Assembly (NCBI GenBank): GCA_028279185.1
Contig: JANQSS010000111.1
Coordinates: 1 to 64,000, forward strand
Direction: 5' to 3'
Origin: Saprospiraceae bacterium
GTDB taxonomy: Bacteria > Bacteroidota > Bacteroidia > Chitinophagales > Saprospiraceae
Length of the DNA stretch: 64,000 nucleotides
The position numbers and the translations under genes are program-made. The notes below the pieces were generated by a model that did no database searches, had not been told where the DNA came from, and saw nothing but the letters and a program-made list of their open reading frames with translations. Positions 1 to 10,295 of this stretch are shown one piece after another (position 1 is the first letter of the stretch; each line of letters opens with the position of its first letter).

Positions 1-1861
1 ATTCTAATTCAGATCCAACCGTACTATTCACATGTGGTTCTCCTACATTATTTGCAAGGGCATGATCCATCGATGCGTCTCCGGTGTCCGTATACTGTAC
101 ACCCGCAAATACTGGCTCATTTTCAAAACTCGTTCCTTCAATTACTACTGGTACCGCAGATCGAGACGAGCCTTGTAATTCCGGTTGACCTCCTCCTCCA
201 CACGTGAAAAAGTCATTGCTGAATGTCGTCATAAAGTCACCACAGTTATCCGTCGTACCCGCTACTATCGCTGCCGAATCCGCCGACGTAAGGGTTGCCT
301 CTCCATTATCGTCTACATAGACCACTATATCATTGCATACTGCAACTGGCGCCATCGTATCTTGAACCGTTACACCTGCCACACATGAACTCTCATTTGT
401 CCCATCACTATACGTAACCGTTACATCCACTACTCCTATATCCGCACACGTAAAACTAGACGGACTAAATGTACTTGTAACCGTACCACAAGCATCTGTC
501 GTCACCGATGTGATCGCCGAAGAATCCGCAGATGACAAAGTGTACATACCATTGGCATCTAGCTCCACCGTAATGTCATTGCACATTGCATCCGGTGGGG
601 TCTCATCACTAACGTCAAATGATGCCATGCAGGACGAAACGTTGTCTTGTTCGTCCCATACGTACATGGTAATTGTATTTGATCCTATGTTCGAACAGTC
701 TAACATCATGACATTGTCATTTACATCCGTATCAGAGAAGCTAAACCGAAGGTCTCCCACAGCCGTGCAGTTATCCGCTGAATTTAAATTCAATTGAAAG
801 GCTTGAATGACTGAATTCCCGTCAGGCATGAGCACAAAATTGCCTGAACTAATGCAGAAAGGCTGCGGAGGGGTCACATCATCAATATAAATAAAATCGG
901 TACAAGAGACATTCTGATTTCCACCACCATCATCGTAGCGTGCCTGCCAGCGCACCTTTTTATAGCCACTACCCAAGTCTACTGTAACCGTTGGTGCCAA
1001 AGGATCATGCGGAATGACAGTCCAATCGCTCCAAGGGCCTTCATTGCCGCCGTTTTCATTGGATTCCCGATATCTGTATCGCAACCGATTAACCTGATCG
1101 CATGCATCAGTCAAGGCTGGAGTTGGAAGGTCAACATCGCAATTGATAGCGGATGCTATCAATGTATCGGCATCACCCATCGATGTGCCTGATTTACCGG
1201 GGCATACTAAATCAACCGTACAGTCAATCGCTGAAAGATATATGTTGTCAAATGCTGCTCCCCAATTAAAACCGCCATCATCATCGTAACAACAGCGAAT
1301 TTGAAAGTCGGCATTTGAATAAGCTGATAAATTCATAGCGATAGCACCGTTAGCATCAGCCTGAATATCAAGTATATTATCCCAAGACGCACCATTGAAT
1401 AAATCGACCTCACAATCGCCGTTACCAGATCCATTAGTGCCGACCGTTTCGTTTTCCCAATCCAGATAGAGGGAATCTCCGCCATCGCTCAAATCGAAAA
1501 CAGGTGATTCAAAACAATGTCTTCCAACTGTACCCCCGCCGCCACCTATTGCATCGTCGTCTATCACCATTTGCGTGTCGTCAAAATTGGGGTTGGGATT
1601 GCCTGACCCAGATCCATCGATGGCCGGATAGCCATTCGTGCATACGATAGAGAACAACTCTGTGTTATCGCACGGTCCAAGTGCTGTAGACGCCAAACTT
1701 GTGGTAGTTGGTGTCCAGACACTGTAATCTTCATTATCCGGATCGAGCAGCACCACCTGAGCTTTTGACATCGAATTCATTAAGAACAGCGAAGCATAGG
1801 TTAGCGCGGCAATCAACCATTTTTGGCTTTGGAAGTTTAATGTGTAGCTTGTTGCTTTCAT
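1..1861 (-). CDS. Secreted multi-domain repeat protein (HYR-like modules), 3' part missing
   Basis: An open frame runs from an ATG at 1861 to the window edge with no stop, giving about 620 N-terminal residues; the gene continues to the left. Residues 1-35 form a signal peptide ending in SKAQ. Residues of about 36-240 are Gly/Asp rich with a CYDDDGG motif and look like a beta-sandwich. From residue 328 come three modules of about 80-90 residues starting at 328, 419 and 501. Each opens with D-x-x-P/A-P and a Cys and contains a conserved SADS segment, as in the HYR/Ig-like repeats of large Bacteroidota surface proteins. After residue 560 a new domain begins. By inference it is a cell-surface or secreted adhesin-like protein, perhaps T9SS cargo, but its C-terminus is not visible. 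Function is unknown. The end in the window is an edge effect, not a truncation. Confidence 0.8.
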   Translation of the reverse strand, partial: MKATSYTLNFQSQKWLIAALTYASLFLMNSMSKAQVVLLDPDNEDYSVWTPTTTSLASTALGPCDNTELFSIVCTNGYPAIDGSGSGNPNPNFDDTQMVIDDDAIGGGGGTVGRHCFESPVFDLSDGGDSLYLDWENETVGTNGSGNGDCEVDLFNGASWDNILDIQADANGAIAMNLSAYSNADFQIRCCYDDDGGFNWGAAFDNIYLSAIDCTVDLVCPGKSGTSMGDADTLIASAINCDVDLPTPALTDACDQVNRLRYRYRESNENGGNEGPWSDWTVIPHDPLAPTVTVDLGSGYKKVRWQARYDDGGGNQNVSCTDFIYIDDVTPPQPFCISSGNFVLMPDGNSVIQAFQLNLNSADNCTAVGDLRFSFSDTDVNDNVMMLDCSNIGSNTITMYVWDEQDNVSSCMASFDVSDETPPDAMCNDITVELDANGMYTLSSADSSAITSVTTDACGTVTSTFSPSSFTCADIGVVDVTVTYSDGTNESSCVAGVTVQDTMAPVAVCNDIVVYVDDNGEATLTSADSAAIVAGTTDNCGDFMTTFSNDFFTCGGGGQPELQGSSRSAVPVVIEGTSFENEPVFAGVQYTDTGDASMDHALANNVGEPHVNSTVGSELE

Positions 1862-2280
1862 AGATTTATAATTTTCATGAATATAAAAGGGATAATTGCT
1901 ATAATTTATAATCGTATAATTTACCAAATTGAATAGTACATGGCCTTTGGGACAAGAATGAACCAGAAGATATAGGCAAAACCAATCCATTCTGCACCAT
2001 AAACTTAGTGTAAATTGTTCGGAAATAATAATGCATTCGACTATCGGTTTCTTATCCGACACCAAAGGAGAGTCTGGAATTTGCATCCCCCAACGTTGAA
2101 AGGGAGTATAAAGAATAGTTTAAGGGGCGAAGAGGATATTAATTGTTGAATTTTTCAATTCCGGCAAGCCTGGTACAAATAAACAAAAGAATGGATGCGA
2201 GATGCGCTACTTTGAAGAATTGTTACGCAGGGCGTCTACTTTGTGATAGAACAGAATTAATTTCTACGGAAACACCCTGT
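1862..2280. other. Intergenic spacer upstream of the repeat protein
   Basis: No credible gene is seen. The 100 bases before the ATG at 1861 are very AT rich and presumably hold the promoter of the repeat protein, but no clean TAnnTTTG box was found. A 65-codon open frame on the plus strand (2143-2340) has no recognisable features. Confidence 0.5.
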
Positions 2281-2321
2281 ATAATAATAAGAGGAGCGAT
2301 GAATATTATCAATCGTCCCTC
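2281..2321 (-). terminator. Putative intrinsic terminator of the ribosomal superoperon
   Basis: Read on the minus strand about 25 bases after the rplQ stop, arms at 2312-2321 and 2291-2300 form a 10-bp stem with one mismatch and one G-U pair around an 11-base loop. A T-rich tract (TTATTATTAT) follows. The position after the last gene of the unit supports a terminator, but the imperfect stem makes it a moderate call. Confidence 0.55.
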
Positions 2322-2345
2322 CGCATTATTTATTATGTAATATTT

Positions 2346-2822
2346 CTATTCTTCTTCTTGAGATGCAGCTGCTGTCGTTGCAGCGGCTGCCTTGCCACCA
2401 CCACGTCTGCTTCTTCGTGTTCGTTTCTTACCGCTGCCTGTCTTATCGTCTTTGATGTATACATCATTGTAGTCGACTAATTCGATAAGGGCCAGTTCTG
2501 CACCGTCGCTTTGTCGAAACCCTGTTTTAATAACACGCGTATAGCCACCGGGTCTATCTGCGACTTTAGAGGCTATGTCTCCGAATAATTCCGTCACTGC
2601 GTGCTTATTTTGTAAATAACTAAATACGACACGCCGTGAATGTGTTGAATTAGTTTTTGATTTCGTGATTAAAGGTTCAACAAACTGACGTAATGCTTTC
2701 GCTTTAGCCAACGTCGTATTTATACGTTTGTGTTCAATCAGGGCAATAGAAAGGTTTCGTAGCAGCGCTTTGCGATGTCCTTTTTTTCGCTTAAGGTGGT
2801 TGAATTTTTTTCCGTGTCGCAT
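2346..2822 (-). CDS. rplQ: 50S ribosomal protein L17
   Basis: Large-subunit protein near the exit tunnel. The N-terminus [17 protein letters not shown] is the L17 signature and the core fills residues of about 1-120. At 158 residues it is longer than the usual 120-130. The extra C-terminal tail has a basic stretch ([14 protein letters not shown]), then Ala/Thr, then a terminal EEE. It is the last gene of the superoperon, directly after rpoA as in most bacteria. The tail is probably a lineage-specific rRNA or surface contact (inference). Confidence 0.97.
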   Translation of the reverse strand: MRHGKKFNHLKRKKGHRKALLRNLSIALIEHKRINTTLAKAKALRQFVEPLITKSKTNSTHSRRVVFSYLQNKHAVTELFGDIASKVADRPGGYTRVIKTGFRQSDGAELALIELVDYNDVYIKDDKTGSGKKRTRRSRRGGGKAAAATTAAASQEEE

Positions 2823-2901
2823 AATTAATAATTTATTTTCTTCACAGCAGCGCTTCGACTTATACGTAAGGAGCGATTACTGTATAGTTTAATTTTCCTA
2901 A

Positions 2902-3900
2902 TTAGTCCTTGTCCAACTTGTATTTTGACAGATCCATTCCAAATGTCAGTCCTTTATTTTGGAGAAGTTCTTCTATTTCCACGAGAGATTTTTTCCCGAA
3001 GTTTCGGAATTTCAATAACTCGTGTGTATCGTATTGAACGAGTTCGCCAAGTGAATTGATTTTTGCTGCCTTCAAACAATTGTATGCACGAACAGACAAG
3101 TCTAAATCCTCTAAGGATGTTTTTAACAATTTGCGCATGTGTAAGATGTGCTCATCTACAACATTATCTTCTTTACTACCCGCTTTATCAAATGTGATAT
3201 TTTCGTCAGAAATCAACATGAGGTGCTGAATCAAGATGCGCGCAGCTTCTTTAATTGCTTCCTCCGGATGAATTGTTCCATCGGTTTTTACATCGATAGT
3301 TAATTTTTCATAGTCCGTGCGTTGACCAACACGTGTGGTCGAAATGCCATACGCAACATTTTTGATTGGCGTGTAAATTGCATCAACAGGAATGACACCA
3401 ATGGGTGCATCTTTTGGAAGGTTTTCATCGGCAGGAACATAGCCACGCCCCTTTGTGACGGTCAATTCCATTTCAAGGGTAACAGAAGACTCCATATGGC
3501 AAATTTCCAAGTCGGGGTTCATCACTTCAAATGCATTGGTAAACTTAACAATGTCACCAGCCACAAATTTCTCACTACCGCTAACTGTCAGGTAAATTGT
3601 TTCCTGAGACGAATCGGAATCTTCTATGGCATTTTTAAGTCTTACTTGTTTCAGGTTTAAGATAATATCCACAACATCCTCCACAACACCTGTGATCGTA
3701 GAAAACTCATGATCAACACCTGCAATGCGAACTGCTGAAATCGCATAGCCTTCTAAACTAGAAAGAAGAACACGTCTCAACGAATTACCCACAGTTTGTC
3801 CAAAGCCTGGCTCCAAAGGTTTAAATTCAAAAGTACCTTCGAAGTCCGTAGACTTCTGCATAATTATTTTTTCCGGCTTCTGAAAGTTTAGTATACTCAT
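2902..3900 (-). CDS. rpoA: DNA-directed RNA polymerase subunit alpha
   Basis: Scaffold subunit of RNA polymerase, 332 residues, normal for the family. The N-terminal assembly domain spans about residues 1-230, with the motif [20 protein letters not shown] near the start. An acidic linker follows, then the alpha-CTD from about 250 with the helix-hairpin-helix region ending [11 protein letters not shown], which contacts DNA and activators. It lies between rpsD and rplQ, the canonical alpha-operon place. Confidence 0.98.
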   Translation of the reverse strand: MSILNFQKPEKIIMQKSTDFEGTFEFKPLEPGFGQTVGNSLRRVLLSSLEGYAISAVRIAGVDHEFSTITGVVEDVVDIILNLKQVRLKNAIEDSDSSQETIYLTVSGSEKFVAGDIVKFTNAFEVMNPDLEICHMESSVTLEMELTVTKGRGYVPADENLPKDAPIGVIPVDAIYTPIKNVAYGISTTRVGQRTDYEKLTIDVKTDGTIHPEEAIKEAARILIQHLMLISDENITFDKAGSKEDNVVDEHILHMRKLLKTSLEDLDLSVRAYNCLKAAKINSLGELVQYDTHELLKFRNFGKKSLVEIEELLQNKGLTFGMDLSKYKLDKD

Positions 3901-3966
3901 GTATCAGCTTAAAATTGAAATAAAAGGAAAAGATTCGTGCCGCATATCAATTACGACGCCATACTA

Positions 3967-4578
3967 TTATTTAGAATATAATTCGACGATCAATTGCTCA
4001 TTGATATTCTCCGGAATTTGAGAACGAACGGGCAGTTCTATAAACTTGCCCTCCTGGCGTTCTTTATTCCATTCCAACCATGGAAACTTTTTTAAGTCTA
4101 CATTGCGATTCAATGCTTCTTGCACCACAAGCAAGGCCTGAGATTTTCCCCGAACGGAAATAATATCTCCAGGGCGTAAAAGACACGACGGAATGTTAGT
4201 CAATACTCCATTAACGAGAATATGTTTGTGTGATACTAATTGTCTCGCTGCTCGGCGCGTGGGTGCAATCCCCATCCGGAATACAGTATTGTCTAATCGC
4301 GATTCGAGCAGTTGCAATAGGATTTCACCAGTAACGCCACTCTTACGTGAGGCTTTATCGAATAAGTTACGGAATTGACGTTCGAGTACACCGTATGTAT
4401 ACTTCGCTTTTTGTTTTTCCATTAACTGTAAAGCGTAATCCGATTTTTGCCGTCTACGGCGTGTATTACCGTGTTGGCCTGGTCCGTATTTTTTACGATC
4501 GAATGCGCGATCCGGGCCGTAAATGGCCTCACCGAATGCTCTAGCTTTTTTTGTTTTTGGTCCTGTATATCTTGCCAT
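3967..4578 (-). CDS. rpsD: 30S ribosomal protein S4
   Basis: Primary 16S rRNA-binding assembly protein, 203 residues. The N-terminal part ([17 protein letters not shown]) has no cysteines, so this is the zinc-free form. The S4 RNA-binding fold lies at about residues 93-155 ([14 protein letters not shown] to [10 protein letters not shown]). In many bacteria S4 represses the alpha operon by binding its mRNA; no matching leader structure was identified here. Confidence 0.97.
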   Translation of the reverse strand: MARYTGPKTKKARAFGEAIYGPDRAFDRKKYGPGQHGNTRRRRQKSDYALQLMEKQKAKYTYGVLERQFRNLFDKASRKSGVTGEILLQLLESRLDNTVFRMGIAPTRRAARQLVSHKHILVNGVLTNIPSCLLRPGDIISVRGKSQALLVVQEALNRNVDLKKFPWLEWNKERQEGKFIELPVRSQIPENINEQLIVELYSK

Positions 4579-4611
4579 GCTGCTTTTCTATCTTAAGAGT
4601 CGCTTATGAAA

Positions 4612-5001
4612 TTATACTCGTCGCTTTTTAGGAGGACGACATCCATTATGTGGAATGGGTGTCACATCTTTTATCCGTGTAACTTTTATTCCAAGATTAT
4701 CTAGTGCCCGAATGGCCGCTTCTCGACCAGAACCGGGGCCTTTGACAAACACTTCGCAAGAACGCATTCCAGCGTCCAATGCTACCTGACCCGCATCTGC
4801 TGCAGCGATTTGCGCAGCATACGGTGTGTTCTTCTTTGAACCTCTGAAGCCTGCTTTTCCGGCCGATGCCCAGGAAATAACTTGACCCTGTTTATTGCAA
4901 AGCGAAATAATGATATTGTTAAATGAAGCCTGGATGTAAGCATATCCACTTGGATCCACTTTGACCTTTCTTTTCTTTGCTTTTGCTCTAGCTTTTGCCA
5001 T
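4612..5001 (-). CDS. rpsK: 30S ribosomal protein S11
   Basis: Platform protein of the small subunit, 129 residues. The C-terminus [16 protein letters not shown] is the universal S11 ending and [11 protein letters not shown] is conserved. The N-terminus is Lys/Arg rich. It sits between rpsM and rpsD with about 30-base gaps, consistent with cotranscription. Confidence 0.97.
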   Translation of the reverse strand: MAKARAKAKKRKVKVDPSGYAYIQASFNNIIISLCNKQGQVISWASAGKAGFRGSKKNTPYAAQIAAADAGQVALDAGMRSCEVFVKGPGSGREAAIRALDNLGIKVTRIKDVTPIPHNGCRPPKKRRV

Positions 5002-5028
5002 TAGAATGATTTAAATACTGATCTTAAA

Positions 5029-5406
5029 TTATTTCGGTGCTTTCTTCTTGTTTGCGACTGTCTTTTTACGTCCTTTACGGGTACGTGCATTGGTCCGTGT
5101 TCGTTGCCCATTTACAGGCAACCCCTTTCTATGTCTTAGGCCTCTGTAGGAGGCTATATCCATTAAACGTTTGATATTCAATTGGAGATCGGACCGGAGT
5201 TCACCTTCGACTTTATAGTCATTTTGAATGATGAGGGCAATCTCACGAATATTGTCATCGGTCCAATCTTGAACCTTTGTATGTTCATCGATTTTGGCTT
5301 TTGCCAAAATCTCGGACGCACGTGTTGGGCCAATTCCGAAAATATACGTGAGGCTTATTACGCCTCGCTTGTTTCTTGGTAAGTCTACACCTGAAATTCT
5401 TGCCAT
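5029..5406 (-). CDS. rpsM: 30S ribosomal protein S13
   Basis: Small-subunit head protein that contacts P-site tRNA and the 50S bridge. It has 125 residues, beginning [15 protein letters not shown]. The helix-hairpin-helix region contains [14 protein letters not shown], and the C-terminal basic tail ([16 protein letters not shown] onward) is typical. The gene order infA-rpmJ-rpsM-rpsK-rpsD is canonical. Confidence 0.97.
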   Translation of the reverse strand: MARISGVDLPRNKRGVISLTYIFGIGPTRASEILAKAKIDEHTKVQDWTDDNIREIALIIQNDYKVEGELRSDLQLNIKRLMDIASYRGLRHRKGLPVNGQRTRTNARTRKGRKKTVANKKKAPK

Positions 5407-5442
5407 TATCTACTACTATTTTTCATCAGCTACGAAAGGTCT

Positions 5443-5559
5443 CTAGCCCTGACGTTGCTTGAACTTTGGGTTCTTTTTGTTGATGATGTAAAGTCGTCCT
5501 TTTCTTCGCACGATTTTGCAATCTGCGGAACGTTTTTTAATTGAAGCTCGTACTTTCAT
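5443..5559 (-). CDS. rpmJ: 50S ribosomal protein L36 (zinc-free form)
   Basis: A short gene of 38 codons plus TAG, found by reading the gap between infA and rpsM. The protein starts [15 protein letters not shown] and ends [12 protein letters not shown], an unmistakable L36. Zinc-binding L36 carries a Cys3-His set; here only one Cys (C14) remains, so it is the C-minus type. It is expected to fold without zinc, avoiding zinc dependence of the ribosome (known for the family). Confidence 0.95.
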   Translation of the reverse strand: MKVRASIKKRSADCKIVRRKGRLYIINKKNPKFKQRQG

Positions 5560-5619
5560 GAGTTTCGTATTTAATCACAAATTTCTTGAATTACATAACT
5601 ATAAGTCAATGAAATTCAA

Positions 5620-5838
5620 TTATTTATATCGGTACACAATTCGTCCTCTGGATAAGTCGTATGGTGACATCTCAACGGCGACTTTATCTCCGGGTAGAAT
5701 GCGGATGTAATGCATACGCATCTTTCCTGAAATTGTGGCCACGATGACATGATCATTTTGGAGGCGAACACGGAACATTGCATTCGAAAGCGCCTCGTCA
5801 ATGATACCATCTTGTTTAATTAATTCCTGTTTAGCCAT
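5620..5838 (-). CDS. infA: Translation initiation factor IF-1
   Basis: A single OB-fold protein of 72 residues that binds the ribosomal A site during initiation. The start chosen is the ATG at 5838 ([11 protein letters not shown]), matching the family. A longer in-frame start at 5898 would add 20 unrelated residues and lie well inside map. The sequence ends [14 protein letters not shown] as usual. The ATG overlaps the end of map by 8 bases, implying translational coupling. Confidence 0.96.
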   Translation of the reverse strand: MAKQELIKQDGIIDEALSNAMFRVRLQNDHVIVATISGKMRMHYIRILPGDKVAVEMSPYDLSRGRIVYRYK

Positions 5839-6682
5839 GGTCAAAATTTCGGAGTGCAAATATCGGCTTTTCCACCGACATTTGAGTAAGATTGTCATTA
5901 TTTTTTATCGCTTCCTCAACGTAGCTGTGATCGGATAATATATCAGGCCCATCGGCTGTCACCACTACTGTATGTTCAAAGTGCGCCGATGGCTTACGAT
6001 CCTTACTAACTATGGTCCAGCCGTCTGATAGTTGTCGGACATTTCGCGTACCCAAATTCACCATTGGCTCAATGGCAATAACAAGATCTTTTTTCAACAA
6101 TATACCCTTCCCACGACGTCCGTGATTTGGAACTTCAGGTGCTTCGTGTAAATTTCGGCCTATTCCGTGTCCGACAAGCGCTCGAACGACACCATACCCA
6201 TTTTGTCTTTCGCAATAGTCCTGCACCGCATGTCCGATATCACCCATTCGATTACCGGGTTTCGCCTGTGCTATTCCCAGATACAAACTCGTTAGGGTTA
6301 CTTCCATCAACTTTATGACTTCCGGATCAACCTCCCCGATAGCGAATGTATAGGCCGCATCACCAAAAAAGTCATTCTTATACACACCGCAATCAATGGA
6401 GACAATATCACCATCCTTGAAAGGCTCTTCCTTAGGAAAACCATGAACAACTTGTTCGTTTAGCGATACACATAGCGTTGCAGGAAAGCCATTGTATCCT
6501 TTAAAACCGGGCTTCGCATCATGCGATCTAATGAAGTCCTCGGCTTCTTTATCTATTTCGGAACTTTTGGCTCCAGGCTTCAATCGCGAAGCGGCCAGGG
6601 CTAATGTCTTGCAAACGAGGTGGCAATTTTCACGAATGATTTCGATCTCCGAAGGAGTCTTATAATAAATCACTCTGCTCAT
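5831..6682 (-). CDS. map: Type I methionine aminopeptidase
   Basis: Removes the initiator Met from nascent proteins. It is a pita-bread M24A metallopeptidase of 283 residues. The metal ligands are visible in order: His in VVHGFP (substrate site), Asp in SIDCGVY, Asp in FFGDAA, His in GHGIG, Glu in AIEPMV and Glu in FEHTVVV. A C-terminal tail of about 30 residues after the last strand is longer than in E. coli. It starts 2 bases after the secY stop and overlaps infA. Confidence 0.97.
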   Translation of the reverse strand: MSRVIYYKTPSEIEIIRENCHLVCKTLALAASRLKPGAKSSEIDKEAEDFIRSHDAKPGFKGYNGFPATLCVSLNEQVVHGFPKEEPFKDGDIVSIDCGVYKNDFFGDAAYTFAIGEVDPEVIKLMEVTLTSLYLGIAQAKPGNRMGDIGHAVQDYCERQNGYGVVRALVGHGIGRNLHEAPEVPNHGRRGKGILLKKDLVIAIEPMVNLGTRNVRQLSDGWTIVSKDRKPSAHFEHTVVVTADGPDILSDHSYVEEAIKNNDNLTQMSVEKPIFALRNFDHG

Positions 6683-6684
6683 AA

Positions 6685-8055
6685 CTACATCGAGGCACCG
6701 ATGCCTTGCATACTACTTCGCCCTTTTATCTTACCTGATTGGACCAAGCCGTCGTACTTACGCATCAAAAGGTATGTTTCAATCTGCTGTAATGTATCCA
6801 ACACAACAGCGACCATGATTAACAGTGATGTTCCTCCGAAGAAGATTGCAAATCCAGGATTGACACCAAAAGCGACCGCAAAAGCGGGAATGATCGTAAT
6901 GATGCCCAGGAAAATGGAGCCAGGCAGTGTGACTCGCGTGGTGATTGAATCGATATACTCCTCTGTAGCCTTGCCCGGCTTAATTCCGGGAATAAAGGCA
7001 TTCTGTCTTTTTAGGTATTCCGAGTATTGTTTAGGGTTTACAACGAGTGCCGTGTATACGTACGTAAATACCACGACGAGAAAGAACGATATGACACTGT
7101 ACCAAAACGAAAATGGATCATTCAATCCTCTCAAGAATGAATTGCTCGCCATGACACTTTCATCGGTAACAAAGTATTGTGCAATAGTCATAGGCAGGAA
7201 CATTATTGCCTGGGCAAAGATGATAGGCATAACGCCGGCCGCATTCACCTTTAATGGAATGTAGTCCCGTTCGCTCCGCACGGGAACCTGACCGGTTGCA
7301 CGTCCCACCATACGTTTGGCTACTTGAATTGGAATTTTCCGTACACCTTGTACTATAAGTACTGTGGCCATCGTAACGATGAAAAGTAACGCCATTTCTA
7401 TCACAAATAGAATAAGCCCCCCGGCTTCAATTTGCTTTTGGAATTCAAAAGCAAAGGCACGTGGCAAGGAAGCAATGATTCCAACCGTGATGAGTAAGGA
7501 AATACCATTTCCAATTCCCCGATCTGTAATACGCTCACCTAACCACATTGCGAAAATGGTTCCAGTAGAAAGGATAATAATATTTGCCAAGAAGAACAAT
7601 CCTTGCGGTATGTTCGGGTCAATCGCCCCATAACTTTTAATAAGGCCTAGATAACCTGCTCCTTGTACGAGCGTAATAAAAACGGTGAGTAATCGTGTCA
7701 ATTGTGTAATTTTCTTTCGGCCTGATTCTCCTTCTTTTTGTTGTAGTCGCTGGAAATACGGTACAGCAAAACCAAGGAGTTGAATAATGATCGAAGCCGT
7801 GATATATGGCATAATACCCAGGGCAAATACAGCTGCCTGGTTAAATGCGCCACCACTAAAAATATTAACGAGTTCTAAAAGGCTATTAGCAGCCCGATTA
7901 GCTGCTGCCTGTTCAAGCGCTGCAGGTACGACACCCGGCAACACAACAAAGGCTCCAAAACGATAAACCGCTAACATGCTCATCGTAAAAAGGATACGTT
8001 GACGCAATTCTTTGATCTTCCAAATATTCTTTATCGTGTCTATGAATTTCTTCAT
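6685..8055 (-). CDS. secY: Protein translocase subunit SecY
   Basis: Channel subunit of the general secretion translocon, 456 residues with ten predicted membrane helices. Typical motifs are IPFMITASI-like PYITASIIIQLLG in helix 2, GERITDRGIGNGIS and PGIKPGKATEEYI. Its place between rplO and map is canonical. It would export the many signal-peptide proteins in this window, including T9SS cargo, which crosses the inner membrane by Sec. Confidence 0.98.
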   Translation of the reverse strand: MKKFIDTIKNIWKIKELRQRILFTMSMLAVYRFGAFVVLPGVVPAALEQAAANRAANSLLELVNIFSGGAFNQAAVFALGIMPYITASIIIQLLGFAVPYFQRLQQKEGESGRKKITQLTRLLTVFITLVQGAGYLGLIKSYGAIDPNIPQGLFFLANIIILSTGTIFAMWLGERITDRGIGNGISLLITVGIIASLPRAFAFEFQKQIEAGGLILFVIEMALLFIVTMATVLIVQGVRKIPIQVAKRMVGRATGQVPVRSERDYIPLKVNAAGVMPIIFAQAIMFLPMTIAQYFVTDESVMASNSFLRGLNDPFSFWYSVISFFLVVVFTYVYTALVVNPKQYSEYLKRQNAFIPGIKPGKATEEYIDSITTRVTLPGSIFLGIITIIPAFAVAFGVNPGFAIFFGGTSLLIMVAVVLDTLQQIETYLLMRKYDGLVQSGKIKGRSSMQGIGASM

Positions 8056-8116
8056 TGTGTTTATTTATCTAAGTAAGCGCTGTTAATTGCTTATAAATTC
8101 CTCGTATGCTTAAACA

Positions 8117-8563
8117 TCAAATAATCGTCAGAGTTCCGCCTGCCTTTTCGATTGCTTCGGTAGCGGACTTCGAAGCCGCATGGGCATGAACCGTCAAACC
8201 AGTGGTAACTTCTCCGTTCCCAAGTATTTTGATCTTGTCTGTTTTTCTGGCGATCCGATGTTTTCTGAAAAAATCGTAATCGAGTGTGTGCGTGTTATAT
8301 TTTTCGGCGTAGTGCTGCAATTCGAATAAGTTTACTACAGTATAATTTATTCTGAATGGCGATTTAAAACCACGTTTTGGCACTCGCATTTGAAGTGGCG
8401 TCTGTCCGCCTTCGAAATTTAATTTTCGGCTGTATCCCGATCGTGACTGAGCCCCTTTGTGCCCGCGAGTTGACGTACCGCCGTGGCCGCTTCCTTCGCC
8501 ACGTCCTACGCGTTTTCTCTTTTTTGTTGCACCGGTAGCCGGTTTTAAATTATACAATTCCAT
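8117..8563 (-). CDS. rplO: 50S ribosomal protein L15
   Basis: 148 residues, beginning MELYNLKPATGATKKRKRVG. The Gly/Arg-rich N-terminal extension (GRGEGSGHGGTSTRGHKGAQ) is the L15 hallmark and threads through 23S rRNA. The globular C-terminal part has the expected VHAHAASKSATEAIEKAGG. It is followed by secY after about 60 bases. Confidence 0.97.
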   Translation of the reverse strand: MELYNLKPATGATKKRKRVGRGEGSGHGGTSTRGHKGAQSRSGYSRKLNFEGGQTPLQMRVPKRGFKSPFRINYTVVNLFELQHYAEKYNTHTLDYDFFRKHRIARKTDKIKILGNGEVTTGLTVHAHAASKSATEAIEKAGGTLTII

Positions 8564-8589
8564 AATGCTCGCTATTAGAGGCTAATTAA

Positions 8590-8769
8590 TTATAGTTTTT
8601 CGATGGTAATCAAGTGTGCAATTTTATTTATCATGCCCTCAACCTGAGGAGATAGTTCTTTTTCAACAGATTGATTAATTTTTTTCAATCCGAGTGCACG
8701 CATCGTATCCTTTTGTTTTTTGGAACGATCAATTACACTTTTTATCTGTGTTAATTTAACTCTTGCCAT
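8590..8769 (-). CDS. rpmD: 50S ribosomal protein L30
   Basis: A 59-codon gene in the gap between rpsE and rplO, with ATG at 8769 and TAA at 8592-8590. The translation starts MARVKLTQIKSVIDRSKKQK, continues with TMRALGLKKINQS and ends KIAHLITIEKL, all characteristic of bacterial L30. Gene order rpsE-rpmD-rplO supports the call. L30 is not present in all bacteria, so its retention here is informative. Confidence 0.95.
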   Translation of the reverse strand: MARVKLTQIKSVIDRSKKQKDTMRALGLKKINQSVEKELSPQVEGMINKIAHLITIEKL

Positions 8770-8789
8770 TGCTTTCCGCTTATCGGATA

Positions 8790-9311
8790 CTATCCATTAA
8801 ATAATTTCTCCATACTGATGCCGCGTTCGCGTGCAATATCCATAGGAGATCTCAATTTCTTTAGGGCGTCAATTGTGGCCTTGACCACGTTATGTGGATT
8901 CGAAGAGCCTTGTGATTTGGCCAATACGTTATGCACGCCACATGCTTCTAATACGGCTCGCATTCCACCACCCGCGATTACTCCCGTACCATCCGAAGCT
9001 GGTTTGATGAGTACTTTTCCAGCGCCATACTTGCCGTATTGCTCATGTGGAATGGTGCCTTTAAAAATAGGAACCTTGATAAGGTTTTTCTTTGCGTCGT
9101 CCACTGCCTTAGATATTGCTTCGGACACCTCACGAGCTTTCCCGAGTCCGTGTCCCACTGTACCTTCACCATCACCTACGACGACTACAGCTGCAAAGCT
9201 AAACGTACGTCCACCTTTTGTGACTTTAGCCACACGATTCAAGTTTACCAACTTTTCTTTTAATTCCGTTTCAGCTGGTCTAACTCTGTTTTTTGATTTT
9301 TGATTTGCCAT
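8790..9311 (-). CDS. rpsE: 30S ribosomal protein S5
   Basis: 173 residues with the S5 double-stranded RNA-binding N-domain ([19 protein letters not shown]) and the C-domain ([20 protein letters not shown]). It contributes to decoding fidelity and mRNA unwinding at the entry site. It is followed by rpmD and preceded by rplR with short gaps. A 161-codon open frame on the opposite strand is only a shadow. Confidence 0.97.
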   Translation of the reverse strand: MANQKSKNRVRPAETELKEKLVNLNRVAKVTKGGRTFSFAAVVVVGDGEGTVGHGLGKAREVSEAISKAVDDAKKNLIKVPIFKGTIPHEQYGKYGAGKVLIKPASDGTGVIAGGGMRAVLEACGVHNVLAKSQGSSNPHNVVKATIDALKKLRSPMDIARERGISMEKLFNG

Positions 9312-9330
9312 AACGCTTATGTACTTCGTC

Positions 9331-9684
9331 CTAAAGTTTTAATCCATTCTCTCGTGCCCCTTCGGCCAATGCTTTCACTCGTCCGTGGTAGAGATAACCA
9401 GATCGGTCAAAAAATGCTTCTGTAATGTTGGCAGCTTTGGCTCGATCCGCGATTAACTTCCCAACGGATTTTGCCTGATCTACCTTATTGCCTGACTTGT
9501 CAACAGATGCATCCGTTGAGTTTGCCGCTGCCAACGTAGTCCCTGTTGCATCATCTATGAGTTGGCAGTAAATGAATTTATTACTGCGAAAAACAGAAAG
9601 GCGCGGTTTTGCAGCCACTCCATTAATTCGTTTTCTAATTCGCAGATGTATTTTTTTTCTTTTCGCTGTTTTTGAAATTGCCAT
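9331..9684 (-). CDS. rplR: 50S ribosomal protein L18
   Basis: A 5S rRNA-binding protein of 117 residues. The conserved segments [20 protein letters not shown] and [20 protein letters not shown] are diagnostic. It begins [20 protein letters not shown], a basic 5S-contact region. It lies between rplF and rpsE as expected. Confidence 0.97.
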   Translation of the reverse strand: MAISKTAKRKKIHLRIRKRINGVAAKPRLSVFRSNKFIYCQLIDDATGTTLAAANSTDASVDKSGNKVDQAKSVGKLIADRAKAANITEAFFDRSGYLYHGRVKALAEGARENGLKL

Positions 9685-9708
9685 TTCTTAAAAATTTCAA
9701 CAGTTAAA

Positions 9709-10263
9709 TTATTTAGCGGCAGTCTTACCGGCTTTTCTTCTAATTTCCTCTCCTTTAAAGCGTACACCTTTTCCTTTGTAAGGTTCAGGTTTTCTGAAGG
9801 CACGAATTTTCGCAGCTATTTGACCAATAAGTTGTTTATCATGCGATTCAAGGATTACAAGCGGTGCTTTACCTTTCTCTGTTTCCGTGGACACCTTAAC
9901 TTCTGCGGGCACGGCAAACATAATAGGGTGAGAATAGCCCAATGAAAGTTCCAGAAGTTGACCCGTATTTGAAGCTCTATATCCCACACCGACTAATTCG
10001 AGTTCAAGTTTATAACCTTCCGTTACACCTGTAACCATGTTGTCAATTAATGAACGTGACAATCCGTGCATAGCCCGATGGCGTTGTTGCTCAGTTGGGC
10101 GTTCAACGGTCAATGTTCCATCTTCAACTTTTATGGTCAAATCGGAATCAATCTTTTGGCTCAATTCACCTTTAGGACCTTTGACGGTCACCAAATTGTT
10201 ATCCCCGACAGAGATTTCGACTTTGTCCGGTAATGTAATTGGTGCTTTTCCTATTCTTGACAT
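9709..10263 (-). CDS. rplF: 50S ribosomal protein L6
   Basis: 184 residues made of two related alpha/beta repeats. The start MSRIGKAPITLP and the C-terminal KPEPYKGKGVRFKGEEIRRK are the L6 signatures. It sits near the GTPase centre and L7/L12 stalk base, where EF-G (fusA, same operon) acts. Confidence 0.97.
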   Translation of the reverse strand: MSRIGKAPITLPDKVEISVGDNNLVTVKGPKGELSQKIDSDLTIKVEDGTLTVERPTEQQRHRAMHGLSRSLIDNMVTGVTEGYKLELELVGVGYRASNTGQLLELSLGYSHPIMFAVPAEVKVSTETEKGKAPLVILESHDKQLIGQIAAKIRAFRKPEPYKGKGVRFKGEEIRRKAGKTAAK

Positions 10264-10295
10264 GGTCTATACTTTTCTTCTCTTCAATTAAAATA

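Noticed and set aside
2143..2340. 65-codon plus-strand frame after rplQ
   Set aside because: It overlaps the likely terminator of the ribosomal unit and has no recognisable features.
5839..5898. N-terminal extension of IF-1
   Set aside because: The extra 20 residues overlap map and match no IF-1; the ATG at 5838 gives the standard protein.
8818..9303. 161-codon open frame on the plus strand
   Set aside because: It lies exactly opposite rpsE, a certain gene, and its translation has no recognisable features; it is an antisense shadow.
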